Positions 56,171-64,000 of a DNA stretch of 64,000 bases are shown here, one piece after another. Each line of letters opens with the position of its first letter. Position 1 is the stretch's first letter. The translations under genes were made by a program, and so were the position numbers. This DNA is from Polyangiaceae bacterium UTPRO1 (GTDB lineage: Bacteria; Desulfobacterota; Binatia; UTPRO1), in assembly GCA_002050235.1 (NCBI GenBank), contig MWST01000016.1, positions 1 through 64,000 of the forward strand, written 5' to 3'. Under the pieces are notes generated by a model, which saw only the letters and a program-made list of their open reading frames with translations, searched no databases and was not told the DNA's origin.

Positions 56171-57349
56171 ATGCGCTGGCTCTCGGCGGTCTCGACGGCG
56201 ACGCCGCTCGCTGCGGCCGTGGACGAGGCCGCCGCCGCGATCGCGGCCGGACTCGGCGGTGTGCCGCCGGACCTCGTCGTCGCCTTCGTCTCGGAGTCGC
56301 ATCAGCGCGAGTACGAGCGCCTGCCGGCGCTAGTGCGCGCCTCCCTGGCGCCGCGCTCCGTGCTCGGCTGCTCGGCGGGCGGAGTGATCGGCGGCGGTCG
56401 CGAGGTCGAGCGCCGAGCGGCGGTCTCCTTGACGGCGGCCGTGCTGCCCGAAGTCGAAGTGCGTCCGTTCCACCTCGAGAGCGATGCCCAGCCGGCCCGC
56501 AGCGGGCCCGCCGGCGCCTGGGAGGCGGCAACGGGCGTGGCGACGTCACGCTGCCCGGCCTTCGTCCTCCTCCCCGACCCCTTCACGTTCGACGCCGAGA
56601 CCCTGGTAGCCGGGCTCGATCGGGCCTATCCCGAGAGCGCCAAGATCGGCGGTCTGGCGAGCGGCGGCCGCGAACCGGGAGCGAACGCGCTCTACCTCGG
56701 AGACACGGTCTATCGCTCGGGCGCGGTGGGCGTAGCGCTCGCCGGCAACGTCGAGCTCGACACGGTCGTCGCCCAGGGCTGCCGTCCTGTCGGCGAGCCG
56801 ATGTTCGTCACCCGCGCCGATCAGAACATCCTCTACGGCCTCGACGGCAAGCCTGCTCTCGCCGTCCTGCAGCAACTCGTCGCCGTGGCCGAGAAGCGCG
56901 ATCGCCAGCTCTTCGCGGGCTCGCTCTTCCTCGGCGTGGTGATGCAGGAGCAGGAGGCGTACCGGCAGGGCGACTTCCTCGTACGCAACCTCCTCGGCAT
57001 CGACGGCAAGTCGGGAGCGATCGCCGTCGGTGCGGCGCTGCGGACGGGCATGGTAGTCCAGTTCCACCTGCGCGATGCGACGACGTCGGCGCAGGACCTC
57101 GACGCCGTGCTGGTGCGTTACGGAGAGCAGCACCGCGAGCCGCCGGCCGGATCGCTCCTCTTCTCGTGCCTCGGTCGCGGGGAGCACTTGTACGGGGTGC
57201 CGGAGCACGACACGCGGATGTTCCAACGCCATCTCGGGCCCGTGCCGCTCGGCGGGTTCTTCTGCAACGGCGAGATCGGACCGGTGCACGGGCGCACCTT
57301 CCTGCACGGGTACACGAGTGCCTTCGGCATCTTTCGGAGCCGGACCTGA
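56171..57349 (+). CDS. FIST domain sensory protein
   Basis: A 392-residue protein with both FIST_N and FIST_C domains. VVAFVSESHQREYERLPALV, VLGCSAGGVIGGGREVE, PDPFTFDAETLVAGLDRAYP and KIGGLASGG belong to the N domain. GCRPVGEPMFVTRADQNILYGLDGKPAL, SLFLGVVM, DFLVRNLLGID, SLLFSCLGRGEHLYGVPEHD and GGFFCNGEIGPVHGRTFLHGYTS are the C domain. FIST proteins are thought to sense small molecules such as amino acids and signal to partners. It has no output domain of its own. The start is ATG 56171 behind GGGAGCGGG. It is divergent from the hydrolase-WYL pair (58 bases). Confidence 0.93.
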   Translation: MRWLSAVSTATPLAAAVDEAAAAIAAGLGGVPPDLVVAFVSESHQREYERLPALVRASLAPRSVLGCSAGGVIGGGREVERRAAVSLTAAVLPEVEVRPFHLESDAQPARSGPAGAWEAATGVATSRCPAFVLLPDPFTFDAETLVAGLDRAYPESAKIGGLASGGREPGANALYLGDTVYRSGAVGVALAGNVELDTVVAQGCRPVGEPMFVTRADQNILYGLDGKPALAVLQQLVAVAEKRDRQLFAGSLFLGVVMQEQEAYRQGDFLVRNLLGIDGKSGAIAVGAALRTGMVVQFHLRDATTSAQDLDAVLVRYGEQHREPPAGSLLFSCLGRGEHLYGVPEHDTRMFQRHLGPVPLGGFFCNGEIGPVHGRTFLHGYTSAFGIFRSRT

Positions 57350-57389
57350 CCGTGCCCGTGCGCGCGGCAGGCGCGGGTCCCCGCAGGCC

Positions 57390-58043
57390 TCACTCGTGCG
57401 GTCGATGGGGCTCGCGCCGACGATCCACGAACTCCCGGACCGAAGGTCGCTGCCACTGTGCCGCTGCGTACTCGGCGATGCGCGCCGGTACGGCGTGCCC
57501 GTTCGCCAGCAGCCGGTGGAGCATGAAGGTCAGGTCGGCGTCGGCGATCGACCAGGTGCCGAAGAGGTGCGGGCTCGTCGCCGGCACGATCGCCGCGGCG
57601 ACGCGGAGGAGGTCGGCGGCGGCCGCCTCGCCCGCCGGCGAGAGCGGCGCCGTCGCCCGCTCGTAGAACATCGTCGTCGTCGGCCGCTCGCTGCGGAGCG
57701 CCGCCAGGTCGCTGCGGATCCAGGCCATCACCTGCCGCGCCCGGGCGCGCGCGAACGGTTCCATGGGCAGCACGGCCGGGTGGGCCGGCGGCGGGAAGAC
57801 CTCCTCCAGATACTCGATGATCGCCGTCGACTCGGCGAGCCAGAAGTCGCCGTGGGCGAGCGCCGGCACCTTGCCGGTGAGCGTGCGGTCCAGGAACGGC
57901 GGCCGGCGATGCGCGCCGCCCGCCAGATCCACGAGCTCGACGCTGAAGGAGAGTCGCTTCTCGCGCAGCGCGACGAAGCACGAGAAAACGTAGGGGCTGG
58001 TCCAGAAGGGCTCGCCGTAGAGCACGAGAGGCGCGGTGGACAT
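57390..58043 (-). CDS. yfcF: glutathione S-transferase (YfcF type)
   Basis: A 217-residue glutathione transferase closely resembling E. coli YfcF across its length: FWTSPYVFSCFVALREKRLSF, VPALAHGDFWLAESTAIIEYLEE, ARARARQVMAWIRSDLAALRSERPTT and LFGTWSIADADLTFMLHRLL. YfcF has glutathione-dependent peroxidase-type activity and helps with oxidative stress. ATG 58043 begins the conserved domain; the longer in-frame start at 58289 is rejected because it adds an Arg-rich unconserved stretch. Two copies of a 15-bp palindrome lie just upstream (58079 and 58150). Confidence 0.92.
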   Translation of the reverse strand: MSTAPLVLYGEPFWTSPYVFSCFVALREKRLSFSVELVDLAGGAHRRPPFLDRTLTGKVPALAHGDFWLAESTAIIEYLEEVFPPPAHPAVLPMEPFARARARQVMAWIRSDLAALRSERPTTTMFYERATAPLSPAGEAAAADLLRVAAAIVPATSPHLFGTWSIADADLTFMLHRLLANGHAVPARIAEYAAAQWQRPSVREFVDRRREPHRPHE

Positions 58044-58078
58044 GCGCGCTTCCGTAGCACGAGCCGGGGGTTCGCTTC

Positions 58079-58093
58079 GAGCACCGGGTGCTC
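58079..58093. promoter_or_regulatory. 15-bp palindrome, copy 1 (putative operator)
   Basis: GAGCACCGGGTGCTC is a perfect palindrome with a central G, extendable by one base pair on each side. It lies 35 bases upstream of the yfcF ATG, in the divergent region with the esterase gene. The same 15 bases recur at 58150. Confidence 0.55.
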
Positions 58094-58149
58094 GCGGCCT
58101 TGCGGAAGGTCGCTCGGCAGTCCTGGGTAACGAGCCCGAGGTGCGCGAC

Positions 58150-58164
58150 GAGCACCGGGTGCTC
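58150..58164. promoter_or_regulatory. 15-bp palindrome, copy 2 (putative operator)
   Basis: Exact repeat of GAGCACCGGGTGCTC, 71 bases from the first copy. Two identical palindromes in one 394-base divergent intergenic region suggest a dimeric repressor site; no regulator gene adjoins it. Confidence 0.55.
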
Positions 58165-58390
58165 TGGCGACCTCCTCCGGTACGGGCGGCGGCAGCACCG
58201 CCGCCGGCTCGCGAGCCTCTCGACGCCCGTCGTCGCTGCCCATGCGCCTGCGGTGCGGGCGGCCTCAACACCGCTGCCGCCGGCAGCATTGAAATCGCCG
58301 CTGCGGTGCGACACGCTCGGTGCAGCTACGGTGCGTGGGACATCGATGATCGAGCGGCCGGAGGCGGCGGACGAGGCGTCGATACGTGCG

Positions 58391-58420
58391 CCCGGGCCGG
58401 CGTCTCGCCGCCGGCCCGGG
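58391..58420 (+). promoter_or_regulatory. 12-bp all-GC hairpin upstream of the esterase lipoprotein gene
   Basis: A perfect 12-bp stem (58391-58402 with 58409-58420) around loop TCTCGC ends 17 bases before GTG 58438, near the ribosome binding site GGAGGG. No T-run follows, so it is more likely to affect translation or RNA stability than to terminate. The rest of the gap 58044-58437 holds the two palindromes and no gene I can support. Confidence 0.55.
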
Positions 58421-58437
58421 CGCCGACCGGAGGGCCT

Positions 58438-59313
58438 GTGAGGAGGCCGCGCGGTCGGCTGCTCGGGGTCGTGCTGCTGCTGGGCGCGGCGTGCCGACCG
58501 TCGGTGGCGGGCGCACCGGGGGCGTCCGCGTGGGCGGCGGGGCCGCCGCCGCGGCCGAGCGTCGGTTGTCGGCCCGGCGCCGCGGCGGCGCTCGTCGGCG
58601 CCGCGCGCACGGTGACGGTGGGCGGCGAGGTGCGCCGCTACATCGTCGATGCCGCTGCCGGCTCGGCCGAGCGACCGCTCCCGGTAGTGCTCGCCCTGCA
58701 CGGATTTCGAGGCTCCGCCGCGGGGTTCAGGGCGCGAGACGGATTGGTTCCCGGAGCGACGCGGGGCGACTACATAGCCGTCCATGCCGACGGCCGCGAT
58801 GACGTCCAGCTCCTCGGCGGCGTCGGACGTGGGTGGGATCTGGCACCCGGCGATGCGCGCGACACCCCGTTCGTGGCGGCGCTCCTCGACGCGCTCGAGC
58901 GGGAGCGCTGCGTCGATCGGCGGCGCATCTACGCGACCGGGTTCTCCAACGGCGGCTTCTTCGCCAACCTCCTCGCCTGCACGCTCGGCGACCGCCTGGC
59001 GGCGGCGGCAGCGGTAGCCGGCGCGCGCCCGCTCGACGGTTGCGTGCCGCCGGGGCCGATACCGATGCTCTTCTTCCACGGCCTCGCCGATCCGGTGGTG
59101 TCGCCGCGCCTCACCGCCGGCGCCGCCGCATGGTGGCGCCGCATCGACGGCTGCAGGGGCGATGCCGGCGCCGGCAGCGAGGCGGGGTGCAGTGCAGCGG
59201 TCGGATGCACCGCGGAGGTCGTCGTCTGCATCGGACCACAGGGCCACGCGTGGCCAGCCGACGCGACCGCGCGCATCCTCGGATTCTTCCGCGCTCAGGC
59301 GCGGCCGGACTAG
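58438..59313 (+). CDS. PHB-depolymerase/feruloyl-esterase-like alpha/beta hydrolase lipoprotein
   Basis: A 291-residue exported esterase of the LpqC/polyhydroxybutyrate depolymerase group. An Arg-rich start and hydrophobic core end in the lipobox LGAAC (Cys19), so it should be an acylated lipoprotein. LPVVLALHGFRGSAAGF gives the oxyanion region, IYATGFSNGGFFANLLAC holds the nucleophile Ser, and PMLFFHGLADPVVS and GPQGHAWP supply Asp and His. GTG 58438 follows GGAGGG at 58429-58434. Earlier in-frame starts lie in non-conserved sequence. The substrate is unknown; candidates are polyesters or aromatic esters. Confidence 0.85.
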   Translation: MRRPRGRLLGVVLLLGAACRPSVAGAPGASAWAAGPPPRPSVGCRPGAAAALVGAARTVTVGGEVRRYIVDAAAGSAERPLPVVLALHGFRGSAAGFRARDGLVPGATRGDYIAVHADGRDDVQLLGGVGRGWDLAPGDARDTPFVAALLDALERERCVDRRRIYATGFSNGGFFANLLACTLGDRLAAAAAVAGARPLDGCVPPGPIPMLFFHGLADPVVSPRLTAGAAAWWRRIDGCRGDAGAGSEAGCSAAVGCTAEVVVCIGPQGHAWPADATARILGFFRAQARPD

Positions 59314-59404
59314 CTCGGCGGCAGCCCGTCGGCAGCCGCTGTCCCGCAGCCTGGCGGCCGCGGAGCACTGTAGCTAGGCTCGCACGACCTAGGAGGAGCA
59401 GCGA

Positions 59405-59986
59405 ATGAGCCACTTCTTCGCCTATCTCGCCCGCATGCGCTTCGTGAAGCGCTGGGGCCTCATGCGCAACACCCATGTCGAGAACCTCCAGGAGCACAGC
59501 CTCCAGGTCGCGATGCTGGCGCACGCGCTCGCCGTCATCCGCAACTCGCGCTTCGGCGGCTCCGTCCGTCCCGAGCGCGCCGCGACGCTCGCCCTCTACC
59601 ACGATGCCGCCGAAGTCATCACCGGCGACATCGTGGCGCCGGTCAAGCATTTCACTCCCGAGATCGGCGCCGCGCATCGCCTGATAGAGGGCATCGCCAA
59701 CGAGCGGCTGCGGAGCATGCTCCCGGCCGAGCTGGCGCCGACCTTCACGGCGCTGCTCTTCCCCGAGGCTGCCGATGCGGAGGAGTGGCAGATCGTGAAG
59801 GCGGCCGACAAGCTCACGGCCTATCTGAAGTGCCTGGAGGAGCTGCGCGCCGGGAACGACGACTTCCGGAAGGCCGCGCAGGTCCTCGAGCGCGACGTGC
59901 GGGCCCTCACGGCGCCCGAGGTGCGCTACTTCCTCGACACCTTCACGCCGAGCTTCTCGATGAGCCTCGACGAGCTGAACCAATAG
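59405..59986 (+). CDS. yfbR: 5'-deoxynucleotidase, HD domain (YfbR type)
   Basis: A 193-residue HD-domain phosphohydrolase matching E. coli YfbR along its length: SHFFAYLARMRFVKRWGLMRN, ENLQEHSLQVAMLAHALAVI, ALYHDAAEVITGDIVAPVKHF with the His-Asp metal pair, KAADKLTAYLKCLEELRAGN and FTPSFSMSLDELNQ at the end. It removes phosphate from deoxynucleoside monophosphates, opposing the deoxynucleoside kinase at 23282. AGGAGGAG precedes ATG 59405. It appears to stand alone and is convergent with the DUF445 gene. Confidence 0.95.
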   Translation: MSHFFAYLARMRFVKRWGLMRNTHVENLQEHSLQVAMLAHALAVIRNSRFGGSVRPERAATLALYHDAAEVITGDIVAPVKHFTPEIGAAHRLIEGIANERLRSMLPAELAPTFTALLFPEAADAEEWQIVKAADKLTAYLKCLEELRAGNDDFRKAAQVLERDVRALTAPEVRYFLDTFTPSFSMSLDELNQ

Positions 59987-60008
59987 CTGCGCCCGGCGCG
60001 ACGCGGCA

Positions 60009-61370
60009 TCAGTATCCGAGAACGGCGTGCAGCACGGCGAGCAGGATGCCGATGAGGCCGCCGATCACGGCGCCGTTCAAGCGGATGTACTGGAGGTCGG
60101 AGCCGACCCGGGCCTCGATGCGCTCGACCAGCTCGGCGTCCTTCAGGTTGTCGAGATAGTCGCGCACGGTGCGGCCGATCTGGTGATGGTGGCGGCGGAG
60201 CAGGTCCTGGCTCATGGTCCGAACCCACTGGTCGAACCGGGCACGGCGCTCCGGATCGTCGAGCCAGTCGACGACCGCGGTGCGCAGGCGGCGGTCGACG
60301 AGGTCCGAGAGCGGGTTGGCGTCGTCGACGAGGTCGTCCTCGATCTGGCGACGGAGCTGCACCAGCGCGCTGCGCACCAGCGGGTCGGCCTCCATCGACT
60401 CGATGAGCGCGCGCCGGATCGCCTCGGCCTGGGCGAGGGCGCCGGCGTCGCCGGCGGTGATGCGGGCGCCGAAGCCGCCGATGGTGCGGAAGACCGCGCG
60501 CCGCAGCGGGTGCGCGGCCTCGACCGTGGCGGCGCGCAGCTCCGCCGCGGCGTAGCTGCAGATGGCCTCGACGAGCTTTCGCTGCACCAGGCGGCGGCGG
60601 AGCAGCAACGGCACGAGGCGCTTGCCGCCGGCGCGCAGCGTCGCGGCGGAGCGCTCGAGCCAGAAGCGCAGGTTCCGGGCGGTGCGGGGGCGGTCGGCGA
60701 GATTCGCGATCGAGACGGCGACGCTCGTGAAGGCGGCTTGCGCGCTCGCGCTCGCGTTGGCGGTCGTGAGCCAGCGGCCCACCGCTGCGATCGGCAGTCC
60801 GCCGAGCTCGCGGCGCAGCGCGCGTTCGGTGAAGGCGATGACCTCGGGCTCGGTGAGGAGCCGCGCCGCGCCCCGCAGCACGTCGCGCACGGGAGCGCCG
60901 AGGCGGGCCACGTGTTCGGGATCGCGCAGCCACTCGATGACCACCGCGCTCGGTGCGAAGGCTGCAAGCTTGGCGGCGATCACCTCGGGCGACAGCCACT
61001 CGTCCTCCACGGTGGCGACGATGCCGGCGATGAGCTTGCTGCGGCGCTCCACGATCAGCGCGGTGTGCGGAATGGGAATGCCGAGCGGATGGCGGAAGAG
61101 GGCGGTGACGGCGAACCAGTCGGCGATGCCGCCCACCATCGCGGCCTCGAATCCGGCGGCGAGGACGCGGAGCCAGAGCGGATCCGGATCGGGGCCGACG
61201 GCGAGCGCTACGCGGCAAGTCAGGGCGCCGGCCACCGCGGCAGCTAGCGACAAGGCGCCGACGGAGCTGCGGCGCGGCGGGGGCGCTGCGGGCGGAGCCG
61301 AATCGCCGGCGGGGGCGAGCGTCGCCGGATCGCGCTCGACCTGCATGCTCGGCTGCGGCGCGCCCGTCAA
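60009..61370 (-). CDS. DUF445 family membrane protein (YjiN-like)
   Basis: A 453-residue protein with an N-terminal membrane region (about residues 36-60 and 70-90). It has the DUF445 core: AAMVGGIADWFAVTALFRHPLGIPIPHTALIVERRSKLI, WLSPEVIAAKLAAFAPS, ICSYAAAELRA, and the closing IRLNGAVIGGLIGILLAVLHAVLGY with a final hydrophobic helix. Long helical regions lie between. Function is not established for this family; envelope stress roles have been suggested. TTG 61370 overlaps the stop of the upstream diguanylate cyclase by 4 bases; ATG 61346 is the alternative. The pair is an operon. Confidence 0.9.
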   Translation of the reverse strand: MTGAPQPSMQVERDPATLAPAGDSAPPAAPPPRRSSVGALSLAAAVAGALTCRVALAVGPDPDPLWLRVLAAGFEAAMVGGIADWFAVTALFRHPLGIPIPHTALIVERRSKLIAGIVATVEDEWLSPEVIAAKLAAFAPSAVVIEWLRDPEHVARLGAPVRDVLRGAARLLTEPEVIAFTERALRRELGGLPIAAVGRWLTTANASASAQAAFTSVAVSIANLADRPRTARNLRFWLERSAATLRAGGKRLVPLLLRRRLVQRKLVEAICSYAAAELRAATVEAAHPLRRAVFRTIGGFGARITAGDAGALAQAEAIRRALIESMEADPLVRSALVQLRRQIEDDLVDDANPLSDLVDRRLRTAVVDWLDDPERRARFDQWVRTMSQDLLRRHHHQIGRTVRDYLDNLKDAELVERIEARVGSDLQYIRLNGAVIGGLIGILLAVLHAVLGY

Positions 61371-62371
61371 TCGTTGCCGCGCGCGAGCTTACGGTCGCGT
61401 TTCGACGCGTACATGCGCTCGTCGGCGCGGTGGAGGAGCGCGGCCGGGGTGTCGCCGTCGAGCGGAAATGCCGCGGCCCCGAAGCTGGCGCCGAGCGTCG
61501 CGTGCAGGCCCTCCTCATCCAGGAAGGTGCGGGCCGCGAGCCGGGTCCCGAGGGCGTGGCAGCGGGCGTCGGCGGCGGCGCGGTCGGCGCCGGGGAAGAG
61601 GAGCGCGAACTCGTCGCCGCCGAAACGGCAGCCGATCTCGCCGGGTGCGAGCTCGTCGCCGAGCCAGCGGCCCACCGCGGCGAGAGCGGCGCTGCCGCAG
61701 ACGTGGCCGTGGGTATCGACGAGATGCTTGAAGCGGTCCATGTCGAAGAACACGATCGCGAACGGCGCCCCGCCCGCGATCGCCGCGGCGACGGCGCCGA
61801 GGAAGTACTGCGAGTTCCTGAGCCCGGTGAGCGGGTCGTTCTTGGCGAGCTCGACGATCGCCTCATGAGTGCGCGCGTTGTGAATGGCGATCGCGGCGAA
61901 ATCGGCATAGCTCTGCAGGACCTCGAGGTCGCCGTCGTCGAAGATCCGCTCGTGCAGGGCGTTGACGATCTCGAGGACGCCGATGCAGCGGGCCCGGACT
62001 CGCAGAGGCACTGCCACGACCGACCGCGTGCGGAAGCCGGAGAGGGCGTCCATGCGCGCCGAGAAGCGCGGATCGCGGGCGGCGTCGGGGATCAGGAGGG
62101 CTTCGTCGTGGGTCACCACCCACCCGGCGATGCCCTCGTCCGGCGCCAGGCGGCGCTCGAGGAGCTGCGGCCCGGCCTCGCCGCGCACCAGCGTGAACAC
62201 CAGCTCGCCCGTGGCGTCGTCGCGAAGGAGGAGCGACCAGTGCGTCGGCCGCAGGAGCCGGTCGAGTCCGTCGAGGAGCTCGCGCAGCACGCTCTCGAGG
62301 TCGAGCGAAGAGTTCAGCAGGCTGGCGGCCCGCAAGACGATCCGGAAGTCTGGCCTCGCTACGCTCTCCAC
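61367..62371 (-). CDS. GAF domain diguanylate cyclase
   Basis: A 334-residue cytoplasmic signalling enzyme. A GAF domain spans about residues 15-165 (LRPTHWSLLLRDDATGELVFTL, GIAGWVVTHDEALLIPDAARDPRFS, SVVAVPLRVRARCIGVLEIVN). A GGDEF domain follows (about 172-325) with DPLTGLRNSQYFL, FFDMDRFKHLVDTHGH and an intact GGDEF at 251-255. The inhibitory RxxD site that normally precedes GGDEF is absent (APGE at that place), so product feedback may be lost. It makes cyclic di-GMP in response to an unknown ligand. It overlaps the DUF445 gene downstream and is divergent from the beta-helix protein gene. Confidence 0.93.
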   Translation of the reverse strand: MESVARPDFRIVLRAASLLNSSLDLESVLRELLDGLDRLLRPTHWSLLLRDDATGELVFTLVRGEAGPQLLERRLAPDEGIAGWVVTHDEALLIPDAARDPRFSARMDALSGFRTRSVVAVPLRVRARCIGVLEIVNALHERIFDDGDLEVLQSYADFAAIAIHNARTHEAIVELAKNDPLTGLRNSQYFLGAVAAAIAGGAPFAIVFFDMDRFKHLVDTHGHVCGSAALAAVGRWLGDELAPGEIGCRFGGDEFALLFPGADRAAADARCHALGTRLAARTFLDEEGLHATLGASFGAAAFPLDGDTPAALLHRADERMYASKRDRKLARGND

Positions 62372-62447
62372 GCTGCCGTCTCGCGGTTGGGCTCATACGC
62401 GTCCTGTTCCCTCGGCTCAAGCCGGTCTGCCGGGTGCGATTTTTCGT

Positions 62448-62477
62448 TTGACCGAAGATTTGGCGTGTCCGCATAAT
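62448..62477 (+). promoter_or_regulatory. sigma-70-type promoter for the beta-helix protein gene
   Basis: TTGACC (62448-62453), an 18-base spacer and CATAAT (62472-62477), each with five of six consensus bases, lie 27 bases before GTG 62504. The short implied leader supports that start. Confidence 0.7.
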
Positions 62478-62503
62478 CAGCGACCTTGCGTGCTCTAGAA
62501 AGA

Positions 62504-64000
62504 GTGAGCGGCGCGAATCTCCGCCGCGGGCCCCGACCGTCCGTGCGCCTCGCGCTCTTGCTGCTCGCGGCCGCTGCAGCGGCGGTAGCGGCGGCGCCGC
62601 CGCGCGCCTTCGCGGTCGCCAAGATCTGCGGCAGCGATGCCGTCGCGAACACGGCCAACGTGTTCTGCGCCACCGGCGTCTGCTCGCCGACGCTGGTGCG
62701 GATGACGACGCCGATCGAGGTGACGGCGGGCGGCTGCGAGTTCGATCTCGGAGGTCGCGCTCTCAGCATCGAGAAGACCTTCCAGATGACCGGACTCGGC
62801 TTCATCAAGGTGTTCAACGCCGGCGACATCACGCTCACCGCGACCGGCAAGCTCAAGGCGCGCGGTGACTTCGTGAAGCCGAGCGGCTACATCATCGGCG
62901 GCGGCCTGATCTCCCTGGTGAGCAGCGGCACGATCGACCTGAACGCCGGCAATCTCGATGTCAGCGGCGACTCGGCGGGATCGATGAGCCTCATCGCCCG
63001 CCAGGACGTCGTCATCCGCGGCAACTCCATCCTGAACGGCTCCGGCAACAGCTCGTACGCGGATCTCGGATCGCGCTACACCGACGGCGGCGAGCTCGAG
63101 GTGGTGGCCGAGACCGGCAGCATCACGATCAACGGCGACATCAGCGTGAAGGGCCTGAACGCGGGCGCCGGCGGTCTCGTCGACCTCACGGCCGGCACCA
63201 ACATCACCATCACGCGGACGATCGACGTCAGCGGCGGCGGGAGCGACGGCGGCGAGTTCGACGCCGTCGCGGGCGACAACATCGTGATCACGAACGGCGG
63301 CATAAACGCCGATAGCACCGTCGGCGGCGGGTTCGGCGGGACGATCTCCCTCGACGCCGGCGAGGACTACCTCGGCGGCGTCGTCGCCGGCGGCGGCATC
63401 GACATCAACGCTGCTTCCCTGCTCCTGCGCGGCAGCGCCACCGATACCTACGGCGGCGACGGCGGCGAGCTCGACATGCTGGCGGCGGGCCGCGTCCGCC
63501 TCTTCGGGGCCGGTGTGGCGGTGCGCGCCGACGCCGCCACCAACTTCGACGGCTCCGGCGGCTCCATCTCGATCGACAGCGGCGACGCCGAGCCGAGCCG
63601 GCTGGGCGCGCTCGACGGAGACATCGAGATCGGCGGCGTCGTTTCGATGCGGAGCGGATTCACGGGCGGCAGCGGCGGCAGTCTGGACGTGAGCGCCGGC
63701 CGCGATGCGATGCTCACTGCCGCCGTCGACCTGAGCGGCACCGACATGGGCGGAGACGTCCTGATCGAGGCGGGGCGGGCGACCACGATCAACGGCGTGG
63801 TCACCACGCGGGCTACGAGCGCCGACGGCGAAGGCGGCTACGTCGACATCGCCGCCGGGCTTGCCTCGGACGAGGGTGCGGGCGGAAACCTAGCGATCCA
63901 GAAGAACATAGTGGCGACGAGCGGCACTAGCCACGGGAGTGGTCAGAGCATCTCGCTGCGCGGGTGCGGCCTCGCAGTCGCCGCCAACGTCAAGATCGAC
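62504..64000 (+). CDS. secreted beta-helix repeat protein, N-terminal part (3' end outside window)
   Basis: The frame stays open to the last base: 499 residues are visible and the stop lies beyond the window. The start is GTG 62504, or GTG 62543 thirteen codons later; both precede an Ala-rich signal peptide ending near RAFA. A small Cys-containing domain (KICG, FCATGVCS, GGCEFD) comes first. It is followed by many Gly/Asp-rich strand repeats such as GSITINGDISVKG, NITITRTIDVSGGG, NIVITNGGI and DGGELD, characteristic of right-handed beta-helices in filamentous adhesins and surface proteins. No catalytic motif is visible. It is probably a large surface or released protein. Confidence 0.85.
   Translation, partial: MSGANLRRGPRPSVRLALLLLAAAAAAVAAAPPRAFAVAKICGSDAVANTANVFCATGVCSPTLVRMTTPIEVTAGGCEFDLGGRALSIEKTFQMTGLGFIKVFNAGDITLTATGKLKARGDFVKPSGYIIGGGLISLVSSGTIDLNAGNLDVSGDSAGSMSLIARQDVVIRGNSILNGSGNSSYADLGSRYTDGGELEVVAETGSITINGDISVKGLNAGAGGLVDLTAGTNITITRTIDVSGGGSDGGEFDAVAGDNIVITNGGINADSTVGGGFGGTISLDAGEDYLGGVVAGGGIDINAASLLLRGSATDTYGGDGGELDMLAAGRVRLFGAGVAVRADAATNFDGSGGSISIDSGDAEPSRLGALDGDIEIGGVVSMRSGFTGGSGGSLDVSAGRDAMLTAAVDLSGTDMGGDVLIEAGRATTINGVVTTRATSADGEGGYVDIAAGLASDEGAGGNLAIQKNIVATSGTSHGSGQSISLRGCGLAVAANVKID

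Overview
High-GC bacterial chromosome segment with about 54 protein genes, one structured RNA gene (ssrA, tmRNA) and no mobile element, CRISPR array or tRNA that I could recognise. The envelope is clearly Gram-negative (TonB-dependent receptor, TonB, ExbB/ExbD, lipoproteins, NagZ). The gene mix includes MMPL/RND exporters, several acyl-CoA dehydrogenases, giant secreted Cys-rich and NGDGD-repeat proteins, dockerin-like repeats and thrombospondin type 3 repeats. This recalls Candidatus Binatota (Desulfobacterota_B) or a related deltaproteobacterial lineage. That assignment is an inference from gene families; no rRNA is present.

Layout. 1-0.7 kb: end of a secreted Cys-rich protein with a clear intrinsic terminator. 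0.76-2.9 kb: a DedA membrane protein and a convergent amino-acid permease. 3.0-7.7 kb: a compact operon of ExbB, ExbD, a TonB-like membrane anchor carrying a von Willebrand A domain, and an exported repeat protein. I consider this the best candidate for a poorly described system. 7.8-12.1 kb: an acyl-CoA dehydrogenase, then an MMPL exporter with two tiny membrane proteins. 12.1-16.6 kb: a DUF475 (TerC-like) membrane protein, a His-rich exported peptide, a TonB-dependent receptor and a TonB, probably a metal or metal-chelate uptake unit. 16.6-19.2 kb: an intergenic region with 38-bp repeats and a hairpin, then an asparagine-synthase-like protein in which both active sites look degenerate. 19.2-27.9 kb: core metabolism and translation rescue (SRPBCC protein, SDR, mtnA, nagZ, deoxynucleoside kinase, panBCD, smpB, HAD phosphatase, ssrA).

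28.3-35.7 kb: two large secreted beta-propeller proteins lie just beyond the ssrA 3' end, in DNA visibly less GC-rich than the flanks. 36.2-41.6 kb: an epimerase, then a leftward operon of pfkB, an acyl-CoA dehydrogenase and an AcvB/VirJ-type lipoprotein, with an HPF-cold-shock fusion upstream of it. 41.8-47.2 kb: a penicillin-acylase-family enzyme, a dockerin-repeat protein and a peroxiredoxin. 47.3-50.6 kb: mprF (lysyl-phosphatidylglycerol synthase/flippase) and a standalone THUMP protein. 50.7-62.4 kb: a RecQ-type helicase, class I aldolase, WYL regulator with alpha/beta hydrolase, FIST sensor protein, YfcF-type glutathione transferase, esterase lipoprotein, YfbR-type nucleotidase, DUF445 protein and a GAF-GGDEF cyclase. 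62.5 kb to the end: the start of a secreted beta-helix protein.

Two themes stand out. The first is proton-motive-force coupling to outer-layer functions (two TonB-like proteins, one with a vWA domain). The second is a set of secreted modular proteins sharing lineage-specific domains. In particular, the beta-propeller protein at 28.3-30.4 kb and the acylase at 41.9-45.6 kb end in the same Cys-containing domain, which I do not recognise as a named family.
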